DNA from: Thalassocella blandensis
GTDB lineage: Bacteria > Pseudomonadota > Gammaproteobacteria > Pseudomonadales > Cellvibrionaceae
Length of the DNA: 64,000 nucleotides
Assembly (NCBI GenBank): GCA_902141825.1
Contig: CABFPG010000010.1
Location: 1-64,000 of the forward strand
Direction of reading: 5' to 3'
This document shows, one piece after another, positions 34,776 through 46,327 of this stretch. Both the position numbers and the translations under genes were made by a program. The first letter of the stretch is position 1; each line of letters opens with the position of its first letter. The notes under the pieces are model-generated. The model was not told the DNA's origin. It saw only the letters and a list, made by a program, of their open reading frames with translations, and did no database searches.

Positions 34776-34920
34776 TACATGAGATCCTGAAGATGATTGG
34801 ATGCTGGAAAAATGCGGTATTTAACCAGTAATCAACATGCGGGTTTGTGATGTGTTTAAACTTCTGAACAGCGCGTATAAATCGGACCTGCGATAGCAGG
34901 CCCGGAGGATGTCGAGACCT

Positions 34921-36564
34921 TTACAGGTTTTGATTTTTTTCAGTAAAGCGACGTATTAACATTTGCGTGGAAGAGTCCCAGTCCGCTGGAATGTCGGTAG
35001 TGTCAATCGCAGTGGCGACATGAGTTCCAAGCAATTTGCCCAGTTCAACACCCCATTGATCAAATGAGTTGATATCCCATAACACGCCGAGCGTATAAAC
35101 TTTATGTTCATACGCGGCAATGAGTGCGCCCAGAGTTTCTGGCGTTAGCGATTCCATGAAAATGGTTGAGCTGGGGCGATTGCCTGGATGCACTTTATGC
35201 GGTGCAATAAAGTGAATTTCATCATCGCTCAAACCCTGCGCGCGCAATTCTGCAATAGAGGTTTCCAGATCTCGCCCCGTCATCAACGCTTGACTTTGAG
35301 CAACACAGTTGGCAAATAAAAATTTGTGCTGATGATCGAGAGAGTGGTGTGCGCTTAATGTGGCAATAAAATCAATTGGCTGAATGATTTTGCCTTGATG
35401 CAGTAATTGGTGGAATGAATGTTGACCGTTTGTGCCTTCGGTGCCCCAAACGATCGAGCCGGTTTGATAATTCAACTCTTTGCCTTCACGCGAGACCTGT
35501 TTGCCGTTACTTTCCATTTCCAGTTGCTGGAGGTACGCCGGTAGTAGTTGTAAGTGATAGGCATACGGCAAGATGGCTTGTGTGTGACTATCCAATACAT
35601 TGCTGTACCAGAACATTAATAATCCCATTAGTACAGGAATGTTTCTTTCCAGCGGTGCGTTAGCGTAATGCTCATCCATCGCTGCAGCGCCTGTACGTAG
35701 CTTATAAAAGTTCTCCATGCCTATTGCAAACGCAATCGGAAGTCCGATAGCTGACCACAATGAGTAGCGGCCGCCAACCCAATCCCAAATGGGGTAAATA
35801 TTTTCGGCGCCGATGCCAAACTCAACAGCTTTGTCTATTTTTGATGAAATGGCAACGAAGTGCTGTGCGAGACCTTCGACAGAGCAGCCGTTGTCCAGCA
35901 TCCACTGGCGAGCGGTTAAAGAGTTTTGCAGGGTTTCCAGAGTGGAAAATGATTTAGATGCGATTAAAAACAGGCTGGTTTCCGGGTTTAATGCTTTGAG
36001 CAGATCGTCAATTTCCGCTCCGTCGATATTCGCAACGAAATGTACTTTTACATCGCCGGTATGGTACGGCGTTAAAGCTTTAGTCACCATGCGTGGGCCG
36101 AGGTCCGAACCGCCGATACCGATGTTGATTACGTCAGTAATTTTTTTGCCACTGAAGCCTGTCCAGACACCTGAAAAAACATCATTGACCAGTTTTTCCA
36201 TTTTTTGCAGGGTTTCTTTAACAGCTTTTTGTTCGTCGGTTTTAGCTTCGCCTTGATAGCGCAGTGCGCTATGAAGGGCTGGGCGGTCTTCTGTGTTGTT
36301 GACATGGTCGCCGCGCAACAGGCGCTTAATTGCGCCCGCCAAATCTGCCTGCTCTGCAATACCTAAAAGTAAATTCAGGGCTTCTTCGTCAACATGGTTT
36401 TTTGAGTAGTCCAGTTCTAAGCCTGCTGCTGCAACGCTGTAACGCGAGGCGCGGTTCGGATCATCCTGAAAAAGCTTTTGTAAGCTAAGGGTTTGCCACT
36501 TGTCTTTTTGTTCTTCTAGTTGAGACCAGTTTGCATATAAATCGGCAAGTGTTTGTTTACTCAT
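34921..36564 (-). CDS. pgi: Glucose-6-phosphate isomerase
   Basis: A complete 547-residue Pgi, interconverting glucose- and fructose-6-phosphate. Signature segments: D-V-I-N-I-G-I-G-G-S-D-L-G-P near residue 145, V-G-G-R-Y-S-L-W-S-A, the catalytic Glu region G-T-E-G-T-N-G-Q-H-S-F, and H-K-V-H-P-G-N-R-P-S-S. The leader A-A-A-G-A-G-T-T-A-A-T-T before ATG is almost the same as at fabB. It stands as a single gene near ispB. Confidence 0.97.
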   Translation of the reverse strand: MSKQTLADLYANWSQLEEQKDKWQTLSLQKLFQDDPNRASRYSVAAAGLELDYSKNHVDEEALNLLLGIAEQADLAGAIKRLLRGDHVNNTEDRPALHSALRYQGEAKTDEQKAVKETLQKMEKLVNDVFSGVWTGFSGKKITDVINIGIGGSDLGPRMVTKALTPYHTGDVKVHFVANIDGAEIDDLLKALNPETSLFLIASKSFSTLETLQNSLTARQWMLDNGCSVEGLAQHFVAISSKIDKAVEFGIGAENIYPIWDWVGGRYSLWSAIGLPIAFAIGMENFYKLRTGAAAMDEHYANAPLERNIPVLMGLLMFWYSNVLDSHTQAILPYAYHLQLLPAYLQQLEMESNGKQVSREGKELNYQTGSIVWGTEGTNGQHSFHQLLHQGKIIQPIDFIATLSAHHSLDHQHKFLFANCVAQSQALMTGRDLETSIAELRAQGLSDDEIHFIAPHKVHPGNRPSSTIFMESLTPETLGALIAAYEHKVYTLGVLWDINSFDQWGVELGKLLGTHVATAIDTTDIPADWDSSTQMLIRRFTEKNQNL

Positions 36565-36685
36565 AATTAACTCTTTCGTTGCATTTCGTTTGGTTGCGTG
36601 AATTTACGCTTCGTTGATTTCACTTCGACCCAGTATTCTGTTTAATGAATGTTACTTTTTATATTGTGTACTTATTTATTTTTTA

Positions 36686-37648
36686 TTAAAACGAGCGTTG
36701 TACAGAGAAATCTGCAAGCTCGATCATCGCAGTTTTAAATTCTGATGAAGGTAAATCTGCCAGTACTTCTTTTGCCAGGTTTGCCTGCTCAATGGCCTTG
36801 GCATTGACATATTCCAAGGCTCCGCTGTTATTTACGATTGAGACGATTTGATCGAGTTTATCCAATCCGCCTTCAGCAATCGCCTGCTTGATAATGTTGG
36901 CATCATCTTTGTTGGCGTTCGAAATGGCAAAAATCAAAGGCAGTGTTGGCTTGCCTTCCGCCAGATCATCACCGACATTTTTCCCCAGTTCTTCGGCGCT
37001 GCCATGATAGTCCAATGCGTCGTCGATAAGTTGAAAGGCCATTCCAATATGATAGCCGTACTGCTTTGCCTGCGCGCGTTGTTCCACGCTGGCGCCGGCG
37101 ATAACAGCACCGGTTTCACAGGCGGCTTCAAACAGTGCCGCCGTTTTCTTGTGGATGACACCCAGATAGTTTTGTTCGTCCACCTCTGGGTTTTTGGCGT
37201 TGACTAACTGTTGGACTTCGCCTTCTGAAATGACATTGGTGGTGTCCGATAAAATTGCCATAATATCCATGCTTTGGATGGCCACCATCATTTGAAATGC
37301 GCGCGAATAGAGAAAGTCACCAACCAGTACGCTGGGGGCGTTGCCCCATTTTGCGTTGGCGGTAGCGCGTCCGCGGCGCAGCGACGAAATATCGACGACG
37401 TCGTCATGCAATAACGTCGCTGTGTGAATAAACTCGATTATCGCTGCCAGGTCGATATGCTGATGACCTTGATAGCCAAAAGATTTCGCCATTAGTAGCA
37501 CGAGCAGGGGGCGAAGGCGTTTGCCGCCAGCATCGACAATGTAATGCCCAATGTTTTCGACTAAATCCACATCGGAATGCAGTTGATCGATAATCGTCTG
37601 GTTTACTGCTTCAAAGTCTTGTTTTACAACCTGGTGGAAGGAGAGCAT
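36686..37648 (-). CDS. ispB: Polyprenyl (octaprenyl) diphosphate synthase
   Basis: A 320-residue trans-isoprenyl diphosphate synthase. The first Asp-rich motif is L-L-H-D-D-V-V-D and the second L-I-D-D-A-L-D-Y; both bind Mg and allylic diphosphate. It makes the ubiquinone side chain; chain length (usually C40 or C45) cannot be read from sequence alone. The ATG has GGAG 6 bases upstream. The divergent arrangement with rplU-rpmA is conserved in gammaproteobacteria. Confidence 0.93.
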   Translation of the reverse strand: MLSFHQVVKQDFEAVNQTIIDQLHSDVDLVENIGHYIVDAGGKRLRPLLVLLMAKSFGYQGHQHIDLAAIIEFIHTATLLHDDVVDISSLRRGRATANAKWGNAPSVLVGDFLYSRAFQMMVAIQSMDIMAILSDTTNVISEGEVQQLVNAKNPEVDEQNYLGVIHKKTAALFEAACETGAVIAGASVEQRAQAKQYGYHIGMAFQLIDDALDYHGSAEELGKNVGDDLAEGKPTLPLIFAISNANKDDANIIKQAIAEGGLDKLDQIVSIVNNSGALEYVNAKAIEQANLAKEVLADLPSSEFKTAMIELADFSVQRSF

Positions 37649-38143
37649 CGGTACTCCATCGGTCTAAATTTTTGCGCGGGAATGCTATGAGCCAGCCTGG
37701 CGTGTGTCAAGCACGATGCGGCCAGCGCTATATAATGTGCGCGTTGCGTTAGGGGTTTACCTAGGGCGTTACGCGGTTTTGGCTTAAAATTGAGCGCCAA
37801 GTGCAGCATTTTATATGTTTCTATAGGCGTTAGGCGACCATTAATTTTCATGGAGCCTGAGAACGGTATTTTTGATGAATTATTAGGCTTGTAAATGGGG
37901 GGTGATTCGATTAGAATTCGCGCCCCTTATAGGCTAGGTTTATTGTGTTGACGGGTTTTGAGAGCATTTTGGTCTCTTTCAGCGCGTTTATATGAGCGAA
38001 TTTAGCGATTTTACGCACGATGCAAGCTTTGTCTGGCGACCGGGATGATCCGGCGGCAAGAGGAAAGCGCTCGAAACCTCAGGTAGTGATGGGGGTGAGA
38101 GGCTGCTTCGTATCGTCCAAACCTACATTTGGAGCATCCAAAA
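37649..38143. other. ispB-rplU divergent promoter and long rplU leader
   Basis: 495 bases with no gene. A sigma70-like promoter for rplU lies at 37889-37917, implying a leader of about 220 bases. The leader carries GC-rich segments able to fold (38036-38090). Confidence 0.45.
37889..37917 (+). promoter_or_regulatory. Candidate sigma70 promoter for rplU-rpmA
   Basis: TTGTAA (37889-37894), 17-base spacer, TAGAAT (37912-37917). It is a good match to -35/-10 consensus, upstream of a ribosomal protein operon. Confidence 0.5.
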
Positions 38144-38455
38144 ATGTACGCAGTTATTGCAGCCGGTGGTAAACAGCACCGTGTAGAAGAAGGTGAAGTC
38201 CTTCGTTTAGAAAAAATTGAAGTAGCAACTGGCGATTCCGTTGATTTTGATCAGGTTTTACTGGTTGGTACAGGGTCCGACGTTAAAATCGGTACTCCTG
38301 TTGTTGAGGGCGCTAAAGTAACGGCGGAAGTTGTTAGCCACGGTCGTGCAGACAAGGTGACAATTATCAAATTCCGTCGTCGTAAGCATTCTATGAAGCG
38401 TCAAGGCCATCGTCAGTGGTATACCGAAGTTAAAATCACCGGTATTACTGGCTAA
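38144..38455 (+). CDS. rplU: 50S ribosomal protein L21
   Basis: 103 residues starting [14 protein letters not shown], the universal L21 opening, with [10 protein letters not shown] near the end. The frame extends five codons upstream to a TTG, but ATG at 38144 with GGAG 10 bases before is the conserved start. rpmA follows after 107 bases. Confidence 0.98.
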   Translation: MYAVIAAGGKQHRVEEGEVLRLEKIEVATGDSVDFDQVLLVGTGSDVKIGTPVVEGAKVTAEVVSHGRADKVTIIKFRRRKHSMKRQGHRQWYTEVKITGITG

Positions 38456-38562
38456 GACTTACTGGTCGAAAGAGAAGGTAAGCGATTCCGACTTACTTCT
38501 TCTTTAGGTTCTGTTCTTTTATAAAGTGAACAGAGAAATTAACGAATTTAGAGGATAGTCTC

Positions 38563-38814
38563 ATGGCTCATAAAAAAGCAGGTGGTAGTACCAGTAACGG
38601 TCGCGACAGTGAAAGTAATCGGCTTGGTGTTAAGCGTTTTGGTGGTCAAGAAGTTTTAGCAGGAAACATTTTGGTTCGTCAACGCGGTACTAAATTTCAC
38701 GCTGGCCCGGGTGTTGGTATGGGTAAAGACCATACCTTGTTTGCTAAAGTAGCGGGTGCTGTGAAGTTCGAAGTTAAAGGTGATAAAAACCGTAAGTATG
38801 TAAGCGTAGTATAA
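38563..38814 (+). CDS. rpmA: 50S ribosomal protein L27
   Basis: 83 residues beginning [16 protein letters not shown], typical L27, of normal length. The start has GAGGATAG upstream. It is co-transcribed with rplU and followed by a strong terminator. Confidence 0.98.
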   Translation: MAHKKAGGSTSNGRDSESNRLGVKRFGGQEVLAGNILVRQRGTKFHAGPGVGMGKDHTLFAKVAGAVKFEVKGDKNRKYVSVV

Positions 38815-38846
38815 GTTAGGCGCTCACAGCTAACAGCAGAACAAGA

Positions 38847-40117
<1,271 letters not shown>

Positions 40118-40287
40118 GCGCTATATTAAATAGCGAGCTTTAAGGGCTGTCTTTGGGTTTGCGTTATTATTCGGCGTTTACATTGGTGAAGTAAGTTTAT
40201 ATATTTTTCACATCCGCTTTGAGCGTTTATTGTTTGTTGGGAGCGCTGGAAGCAAAAATAACAAAATGACAAAAGTTGTGGACCACT

Positions 40288-41409
40288 ATGAGTAGACGGC
40301 AACAAATCAAGCAGAGTCGACGCTGGGTGATAAAAATAGGCAGCGCCCTGCTGACGGATGATGGGCGTGGACTCGACACGCCATCTATGGAAGTCTGGGT
40401 GAAGCAAATTGCTTCCCTGGTGAAGCGCGGTTATGAGGTTGTCTTGGTGTCCTCTGGGGCGGTTGCGGCAGGAATGACGCGATTGGGTTTTTCTTCCCGG
40501 CCAAAGGCTATTCATGAGCAGCAAGCCTGTGCCGCTGTAGGGCAATCCATCTTGATTCAAACCTATGAGCAGGAATTTCAAAAATACAATTTAAAAACTG
40601 CCCAGGTGTTGTTGGACCATGATGACCTGTCCAATCGTCAACGCTATCTTAATGCGCGCTCCACATTAAAAACATTGATGGGGTTTAATGTCATTCCCAT
40701 TGTTAATGAAAATGATACGGTGGTTACCGATGAGATTCGTTTTGGTGACAATGATACCTTGGGCGCTTTGGTTGCCAATTTGATTGAAGCGGATACCTTT
40801 TGCATCTTAACGGATCAGAATGGAATGTATGACAGTGATCCGCGTAAAAATGCCCTGGCGAATATCATTCACGAATGTTCGGCCATGGATACCACTCTGG
40901 ATGAGATGGCCGGCTCGGGTGGATTGCTTGGCCGTGGCGGTATGATTAGTAAAGTTAAGGCTGCGCGTTTGGCCGCGCGCTCAGGTGCGAACACGATTAT
41001 TGTGGGCGGGCGTATTTTTGATGTGATCTCGCGAGTGGCGGATGGTGAGATGCAGGGAACGCTGTTGTATGCTGACCAGCAACCGATTGCGGCCCGCAAG
41101 CGTTGGCTGGCGAGTAACTTACAGGCGCGCGGTGTGATTATTCTGGATGATGGCGCTGTTCGGGTGTTGCGAGATAAAGGAAAAAGTCTGCTGCCGGTCG
41201 GAGTTAAATCGGTGGTTGGATATTTCACGCGCGGTGAAATGGTGGTGTGTCGTGACGGAGAGGGACGAGAGGTTGCGCGAGGTTTGGTGAATTACAATAG
41301 CGACGATGCGCGTAAAATTATGGGGTCTGCTTCAACGGAAATAGATAAGTTGTTGGGTTATAAGGATTATGACGAGCTGATTCATCGCGATAATCTGGTT
41401 TTGTGTTAA
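40288..41409 (+). CDS. proB: Glutamate 5-kinase
   Basis: A 373-residue ProB, first step of proline synthesis. An amino-acid kinase domain ([19 protein letters not shown]) is followed by a C-terminal PUA domain (about 280-360). [10 protein letters not shown] and F-G-D-N-D-T-L bind substrate. ATG at 40288 is preferred to an in-frame TTG at 40276. It follows obgE as in many gammaproteobacteria. proA is not adjacent. Confidence 0.96.
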   Translation: MSRRQQIKQSRRWVIKIGSALLTDDGRGLDTPSMEVWVKQIASLVKRGYEVVLVSSGAVAAGMTRLGFSSRPKAIHEQQACAAVGQSILIQTYEQEFQKYNLKTAQVLLDHDDLSNRQRYLNARSTLKTLMGFNVIPIVNENDTVVTDEIRFGDNDTLGALVANLIEADTFCILTDQNGMYDSDPRKNALANIIHECSAMDTTLDEMAGSGGLLGRGGMISKVKAARLAARSGANTIIVGGRIFDVISRVADGEMQGTLLYADQQPIAARKRWLASNLQARGVIILDDGAVRVLRDKGKSLLPVGVKSVVGYFTRGEMVVCRDGEGREVARGLVNYNSDDARKIMGSASTEIDKLLGYKDYDELIHRDNLVLC

Positions 41410-41467
41410 CTCTGAATTGATCGAAAAATTTTAGTGGCTTAATTAAATCAACGCAGCGAGCGTTTTC

Positions 41468-42526
41468 ATGTCTGTACTTAAATCCCATCTTTATGCTATG
41501 AGCGCCTACACTCCTCCGTTGGAGGGGCGCGATCCTCAGCAGTATCTTCTGTTGGATTTTAATGAGCGAACCTTACCTGTCAGTGAAAATGTGCAGCGCG
41601 CACTAATTGAATATATTAGTTCTGGGCGAATGCAAATGTATCCTGCATATGGAGATATTGTGCCCAGGCTGGCTGAATATGTGGGTGTTGAGCCGTCGCA
41701 CTTGATGATTACTAACGGGTCCGACCAGGGTATTGAATTGCTTTTTCGTGCAACCTGCTCTGCGGGTGATGAGGTGATTATCCCTGTGCCCAGCTTTGCG
41801 ATGTATCACCAGTGCGCAAAAGTAGAGAATGCAAAAATTATCGAGCCGCAATATACGCGTGAAACGGGTTTTCCTGTGGAGGGGGTGTTGTCGGTTATTT
41901 CTGATCGAACCAAAATAATTTGTATTGCCAATCCTAATAACCCAAGTGGTGTGGCTATCAGTCGTGAGAATATATTGCGCATTGCTGAGGCGGCGAAGCA
42001 TGCTGCCGTGTTGGTGGATGAGTGTTATTTTGAGTATTCGCAGGAGACGGTCGTTGATTGTCTGGTGTCTCATCCGAATTTGTTTATTACGCGAACCTTT
42101 TCAAAGACCTGGGGGATGCCTTCGTTGCGTTTTGGGTATCTAATGGCCTCTGAGGCAAATATTCAGGCCTTGCTGACGGTGCGTGGTCCTTATGATGTTA
42201 ACCAGTTGGCGGTCGTGGCGGCTGGCGCGGCGCTATCGGAGCCGGAAGTCACCGAGCGTTATGTTACGGAGGTGATGCGCGAGTCTAAGCCGATGTTTGA
42301 GGCGTTTTTGGATGCGCAGGCGATATCGTATTGGCCTAGTCATGCAAACTTTGTCTGGCTGTTTCCTCAGGCGCCTGAGAGGGTTGAGCAGGCGCTGGTG
42401 GCGGCTGGGATTCTGGTGCGCCCAAAGGCAGACTTCGAAGGTCGTATGGGCTTACGTGTAACGCTTGGAACCCGGGAGCAGACAGAGCGGTTGATCTCGG
42501 TATTGCAGGGGGTTTTGGCTGAGTAG
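41468..42526 (+). CDS. hisC: Histidinol-phosphate aminotransferase-type PLP enzyme
   Basis: A 352-residue class I/II aminotransferase of the HisC subgroup: Y-P-A-Y-G-D near residue 58, N-G-S-D-Q-G-I-E, I-A-N-P-N-N-P-S-G, D-E-C-Y-F-E-Y, the PLP lysine in R-T-F-S-K-T-W-G, and a C-terminal R-V-T-L-G-T. It transaminates histidinol-phosphate in histidine synthesis. No other his gene is nearby, so it may be a second HisC-like paralogue with a different or broader substrate. A terminator follows. Confidence 0.8.
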   Translation: MSVLKSHLYAMSAYTPPLEGRDPQQYLLLDFNERTLPVSENVQRALIEYISSGRMQMYPAYGDIVPRLAEYVGVEPSHLMITNGSDQGIELLFRATCSAGDEVIIPVPSFAMYHQCAKVENAKIIEPQYTRETGFPVEGVLSVISDRTKIICIANPNNPSGVAISRENILRIAEAAKHAAVLVDECYFEYSQETVVDCLVSHPNLFITRTFSKTWGMPSLRFGYLMASEANIQALLTVRGPYDVNQLAVVAAGAALSEPEVTERYVTEVMRESKPMFEAFLDAQAISYWPSHANFVWLFPQAPERVEQALVAAGILVRPKADFEGRMGLRVTLGTREQTERLISVLQGVLAE

Positions 42527-42646
42527 TGATGCCGCATTGTCTGGGCAGGGTGGATCTAGGCTTGTACGTTTAAGCCTTTAAGGGGTTTGCCTTGTGCGGG
42601 GTTGTGTGCGGTGGCAGTGGTTGTTTGTCTCTTTGCGACCAGGCAT

Positions 42647-42675
42647 AAAAAAACCGGCTATTGCCGGTTTTTTTG
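42647..42675. terminator. Bidirectional rho-independent terminator
   Basis: AAAAAACCGGC, loop TATT, GCCGGTTTTTTT. It lies between the convergent hisC and rpsT. Confidence 0.9.
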
Positions 42676-42697
42676 CAAGTGACATGAGCTTAATGAA

Positions 42698-42964
42698 TTA
42701 AGCGGCCATTGCTTTGATTTGTGCATTCAGGCGGCTCTTATGGCGAGCTGCTTTGTTCTTGTGGAAGATGCCTTTATCTGCAACGCGATCTAACACTGGA
42801 ACTGCTGAATTGTATGCTGCTTTAGCTGCTTCGACGTCGCCTGCTTCAATCGCCGCAACAACTTTCTTAAGGTATGTGCGAACCATGGAGCGCAGGCTAG
42901 CGTTATGAAGGCGAGCCTTATCGTTTTGACGGGCGCGCTTTCTAGCTTGGGGTGAGTTTGCCAC
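42698..42964 (-). CDS. rpsT: 30S ribosomal protein S20
   Basis: 88 residues. The frame runs further upstream, but GTG at 42964 (giving [10 protein letters not shown]) has GGAG 7 bases before and matches the conserved S20 start, so it is chosen. C-terminal [12 protein letters not shown] is typical. Confidence 0.97.
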   Translation of the reverse strand: MANSPQARKRARQNDKARLHNASLRSMVRTYLKKVVAAIEAGDVEAAKAAYNSAVPVLDRVADKGIFHKNKAARHKSRLNAQIKAMAA

Positions 42965-43146
42965 CGTTATGCTCCTATTTTTAAATTCTGAATAACTTCT
43001 GTAAATGAAATCCACGTAGGCGTGGATTAAGGACGCGGTATTATCCGCGTTTCCATTTTAATGTCAAGTTTAATCATTGCTCTAAATCCGATGAATTCGT
43101 GGCAATTTAGCCTTTGTCAGCTTAAAAGATCTAACTTGATCGGATT

Positions 43147-45177
43147 TTATACATCCGCAGGGAAGCGAACTTCAAAAATAACCCCGCTATTGTCAGGGAC
43201 ATTGTAGCCTTGAACTTCTCCCCGGTGAAAATCGGTAATCAGGCGCACAATGTATAAGCCCAAACCCAAGTGATGGCCTTTTTGCTCGGGAGAGGCATCC
43301 TCTCTTACTGACACCATAGAGTCGAACAGCTGGTTTTGCATGTGTTTTGGCAGAGGGGGCCCTTCGTTGTGAACGGTGAACACCACGTCATTGTCGTGCT
43401 GGTAAAGGCCCAGCTCAACCACGCCGCCAGGCGGGCAAAAGTCGGCCGCATTATCAACCAGTTTATCCAGAAGCTGTACGATCAGCTCCCCGGAGCCGAG
43501 CATCTTGATCCCGCCTTTGCGTGGTTGTAAGCGCAAACTGAATTGCACATGAGGGTAGACGTCTTCATAGGCATCTTTCAGGCTGGTTATCAGTTCGTCA
43601 CAGGGAATCGTTTCCAATTCTGCTGCGGTAATGGCCTGTTCAACACGGCTGGCCGCGCTCATGGAGTTAAGAATGTTTGAAAGCCTTGTTGAGCCTTCTT
43701 TTGCTCGTTCTGCGTAAATTTTAGCCTGTTTGCTGAGCTTTTCGTGTTCCAGGTTGTCCAGCGAGGTTTTTACAATGGCCAGTGGAGTTCGCAGCTCATG
43801 AGAAAGTTTACTCGACAGTGTGCGTAGGTAATTGGTGTACTCCTTTAAACGCAATAACAGCTGGGCAAAGCTGCGCGAGAGCTCGCCGATCTCGTCGGCA
43901 CTGGTGGATACGGGAAAATTGTCGGTGACTTTTCCCGTATCGCTGATGGCGTTCGCCGCAGCCTTACTCAGACGTTTTATGCGGAAAGAGAGCCAGGTGG
44001 CATAAATAACGAGGCATAAAGCGGCGATGCAGGAGGTGACGAATGAATAACCGAGAATACGGCTAAATACAGAGTTGGTGATGCCGGCGAGGGTGTCTGC
44101 GCTTTGTTCGGCAACGACGGCACCGAGCACTACTGAAGAGTTATGTTGCGTCACTGGGAAGCTGGCGCGGGCTATTCGGTCGCGCCCATTTTGGTACCAG
44201 CCGCTTGCGGATTGTCCGCGCAGTGCCTGCTGTACGTCTGCGGTTTGAAATTCGCCTGTAATTTGTGGGGTGTCCAGTAGACCGTCACTCTGGTCGCTAA
44301 GTAAGAGGCGATATACCCATTCCAGCAGGCCGTGCTGTTTGTCCGCGGATGGCCTGGCACTGATATCTCCGGCCGTACCAACTAATAATTGCTGGTCTGA
44401 GCTTAATAAGAGCCGAATTTGAGAGGAGGCAAAAACTGCCAGCTCGTCGGAAAGAGCTTCGGAAACAGACACCAGTGGCGATAGCCTTACCGGGGCGTCG
44501 GTGAGAGTGCCAGCATCTATGCGTTGTAATTGAATGCCTTCTTGCACCCAGTCCAGCGGTACATGGAATTCAATCTGGTAACCGTCCTGCTGTTCGAGCC
44601 AGATCCCCTTTATCGCGTGGATGACATTTTTACTTTCAAGTGAGCCGTCTTCATCCATTGCCGTTGCGTAAAGTTGCCCGGGGGCGCTTGCATAGAGTGC
44701 GACGGCAGTTCCCTGACTTAAATCCAGTCGGATGAAGTCAAGGTTTGCTGCATTGGGGCGCGCAGGGTTGAAATATTTGATGGGAAACTTGTTCACTTTG
44801 ACGAAAGCAAACAGTGTGGTTTGAGTTCTTGCTATAGCATAGGAAAAGCCAGAATTGGCATTTGCTGTTGAGTTGCCGGTGTTTAAAGTAAAGTTTCGGG
44901 CATTCCAATCGTCGCTGTAGCCGTCGATAATTAAAGGGGACTGCAACTCATGGGCGTAATAAACGCTGTTGCTGCCGGTGCTGGTAAAACGATGTAGCTC
45001 TTTGGATAACAGCGGGTCGCTACCAATGCGGGCGGCGACTGCGCGAGCCGTTGCCGTAAGCGCTTCACTTTGACCGTGACGTAACGCGGTATACATTTCC
45101 TGCACATATTGAACGCCCACCCAGGGAAGGCTGAGGGTAATCAGGCTGAGGAAAAACAGTTGCTTGCGTAAGCGCAT
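43147..45177 (-). CDS. pdsS: Sensor histidine kinase of the dedicated sortase system (PdsS)
   Basis: A 676-residue membrane kinase with a first helix near residues 5-22 and a large periplasmic region containing I-I-D-G-Y-S-D-D-W-N (about residue 80), like carbohydrate-binding CBM9 starts. A second helix (about 375-395), HAMP, and a HisKA/HATPase pair follow (S-H-E-L-R-T-P near 459; V-D-N-A-A-D-F; H-L-G-L-G-L-Y-I-V). The N-terminal sequence and layout match the 'proteobacterial dedicated sortase system' kinase (TIGR03785), recalled and not searched. The gene follows pdsR by 15 bases. No sortase or LPXTG target lies in this window. Confidence 0.75.
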   Translation of the reverse strand: MRLRKQLFFLSLITLSLPWVGVQYVQEMYTALRHGQSEALTATARAVAARIGSDPLLSKELHRFTSTGSNSVYYAHELQSPLIIDGYSDDWNARNFTLNTGNSTANANSGFSYAIARTQTTLFAFVKVNKFPIKYFNPARPNAANLDFIRLDLSQGTAVALYASAPGQLYATAMDEDGSLESKNVIHAIKGIWLEQQDGYQIEFHVPLDWVQEGIQLQRIDAGTLTDAPVRLSPLVSVSEALSDELAVFASSQIRLLLSSDQQLLVGTAGDISARPSADKQHGLLEWVYRLLLSDQSDGLLDTPQITGEFQTADVQQALRGQSASGWYQNGRDRIARASFPVTQHNSSVVLGAVVAEQSADTLAGITNSVFSRILGYSFVTSCIAALCLVIYATWLSFRIKRLSKAAANAISDTGKVTDNFPVSTSADEIGELSRSFAQLLLRLKEYTNYLRTLSSKLSHELRTPLAIVKTSLDNLEHEKLSKQAKIYAERAKEGSTRLSNILNSMSAASRVEQAITAAELETIPCDELITSLKDAYEDVYPHVQFSLRLQPRKGGIKMLGSGELIVQLLDKLVDNAADFCPPGGVVELGLYQHDNDVVFTVHNEGPPLPKHMQNQLFDSMVSVREDASPEQKGHHLGLGLYIVRLITDFHRGEVQGYNVPDNSGVIFEVRFPADV

Positions 45178-45192
45178 GGCTTGCCCTGAAAG

Positions 45193-45891
45193 TTATTTCG
45201 TTTCCGTCAGCCAGCGATAGCCCATACCATAGGCTGTTTGAATGCAGTCGAAACTTTCGTCGTGCTCTTTAAATTTCTTACGAACTCGCTTGATATGGGA
45301 AGTAATAGTGTTGTCATCAAGCACAACATTTGCGGCATCCATCAGTTGCTGTCGGTTTTTAACATGTCCGGGATTAAGTGCCAGCGAATGAACAATCCAG
45401 AGTTCGGTGACGGTGAGATCGACAAGTTTATCGTTCCAGTGTGCGGTCATTCGATCCATATTGATTCGTAAATTGCCACGTACGATCTCGGTTTCTTTGT
45501 TCGAGGGTTTCTGTGAGTTATCTACCCTGCGAAAAAGCGCGGTAATTCTTGCCATCATATGCACTTGGCTGATGTCTTTGGTTAAGTAATCGTCAGCACC
45601 TAATCGCAAGCCTGAAACCACATCGAATTCACTGTCGCGGGCAGTGAGAAAAATAATTGGAAGTTCGGGGGAGCGGGCACGCAAATCGCGGCACAATTCA
45701 AATCCGCCTTCTATCTCATCCCCCAGGCCTACATCAATAATGGCCAGATCGGGTAAACGATTGGCAAAAGCCTCACTGGCTTCACGGCGAGAGCGATAGT
45801 GGGTGACTTTATAACCTTGTCGGCGTAATGCGTCACAATAGTTTTGGGCAATAGCTTCTTCGTCTTCAACAATAACAATGTGGCGGGACAT
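45193..45891 (-). CDS. pdsR: Response regulator of the dedicated sortase system (PdsR)
   Basis: A 232-residue OmpR-type regulator. The receiver domain has V-E-D-E-E, phospho-Asp in I-I-D-V-G-L-G-D, F-L-T-A-R-D and Y-L-T-K-D. The winged-helix C-terminus carries D-N-T-I-T-S-H-I-K-R-V-R-K-K-F and the ending G-M-G-Y-R-W. Upstream of the pdsS kinase on the same strand, matching the order of the TIGR03787/TIGR03785 pair (recalled, not searched). It would control a sortase and its target gene located elsewhere. Confidence 0.75.
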   Translation of the reverse strand: MSRHIVIVEDEEAIAQNYCDALRRQGYKVTHYRSRREASEAFANRLPDLAIIDVGLGDEIEGGFELCRDLRARSPELPIIFLTARDSEFDVVSGLRLGADDYLTKDISQVHMMARITALFRRVDNSQKPSNKETEIVRGNLRINMDRMTAHWNDKLVDLTVTELWIVHSLALNPGHVKNRQQLMDAANVVLDDNTITSHIKRVRKKFKEHDESFDCIQTAYGMGYRWLTETK

Positions 45892-46327
45892 ATGAATCGT
45901 TTCTTCGCAATATTTGTAGTGGAAATTATTTGTTCACAAGGTCACAATGTACACGGTTTTCGCGGGCTAGGCGAGCATGTAAGGCGGGTATGTCAAGTGC
46001 TGAACGGTGGATCTACCGCGAAACCCGGCAATGGATTTTCACATATTGTGATATTTTTACGGCGATTTTCTGGTGAGCGTTGGTTTGCGAGAATTGCAAA
46101 ATTCCTTCGCTGATTTCCGTAATGAAGCTATTTGAAAATCTCATATGCTGCAGGTGAGTCTAAAACTTATCCAGCTATAGAGCGCAAAGGAAAAGCAGAT
46201 AACAGCAAATGAAAACCGATTCGAGTCGGTATGTTGGTGAGACGCTTCATTGGAGGGATACACCTCTGGTGAAAAGACTCGATATTATAAAAAGAAATTT
46301 AAAAAAACATTAAGTGAGAGGTTGTAG
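45892..46327. other. Divergent region pdsR / glk
   Basis: 436 bases without a gene. It holds a near-perfect 16-base palindrome at 46215-46230 and A-rich sequence just before glk. Confidence 0.45.
46215..46230. promoter_or_regulatory. Candidate operator upstream of glk
   Basis: ACCGATTCGAGTCGGT is palindromic at 14 of 16 positions with a central CG, a shape typical of LacI-family sugar-regulator operators. It is 98 bases before the glk start. Confidence 0.45.
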
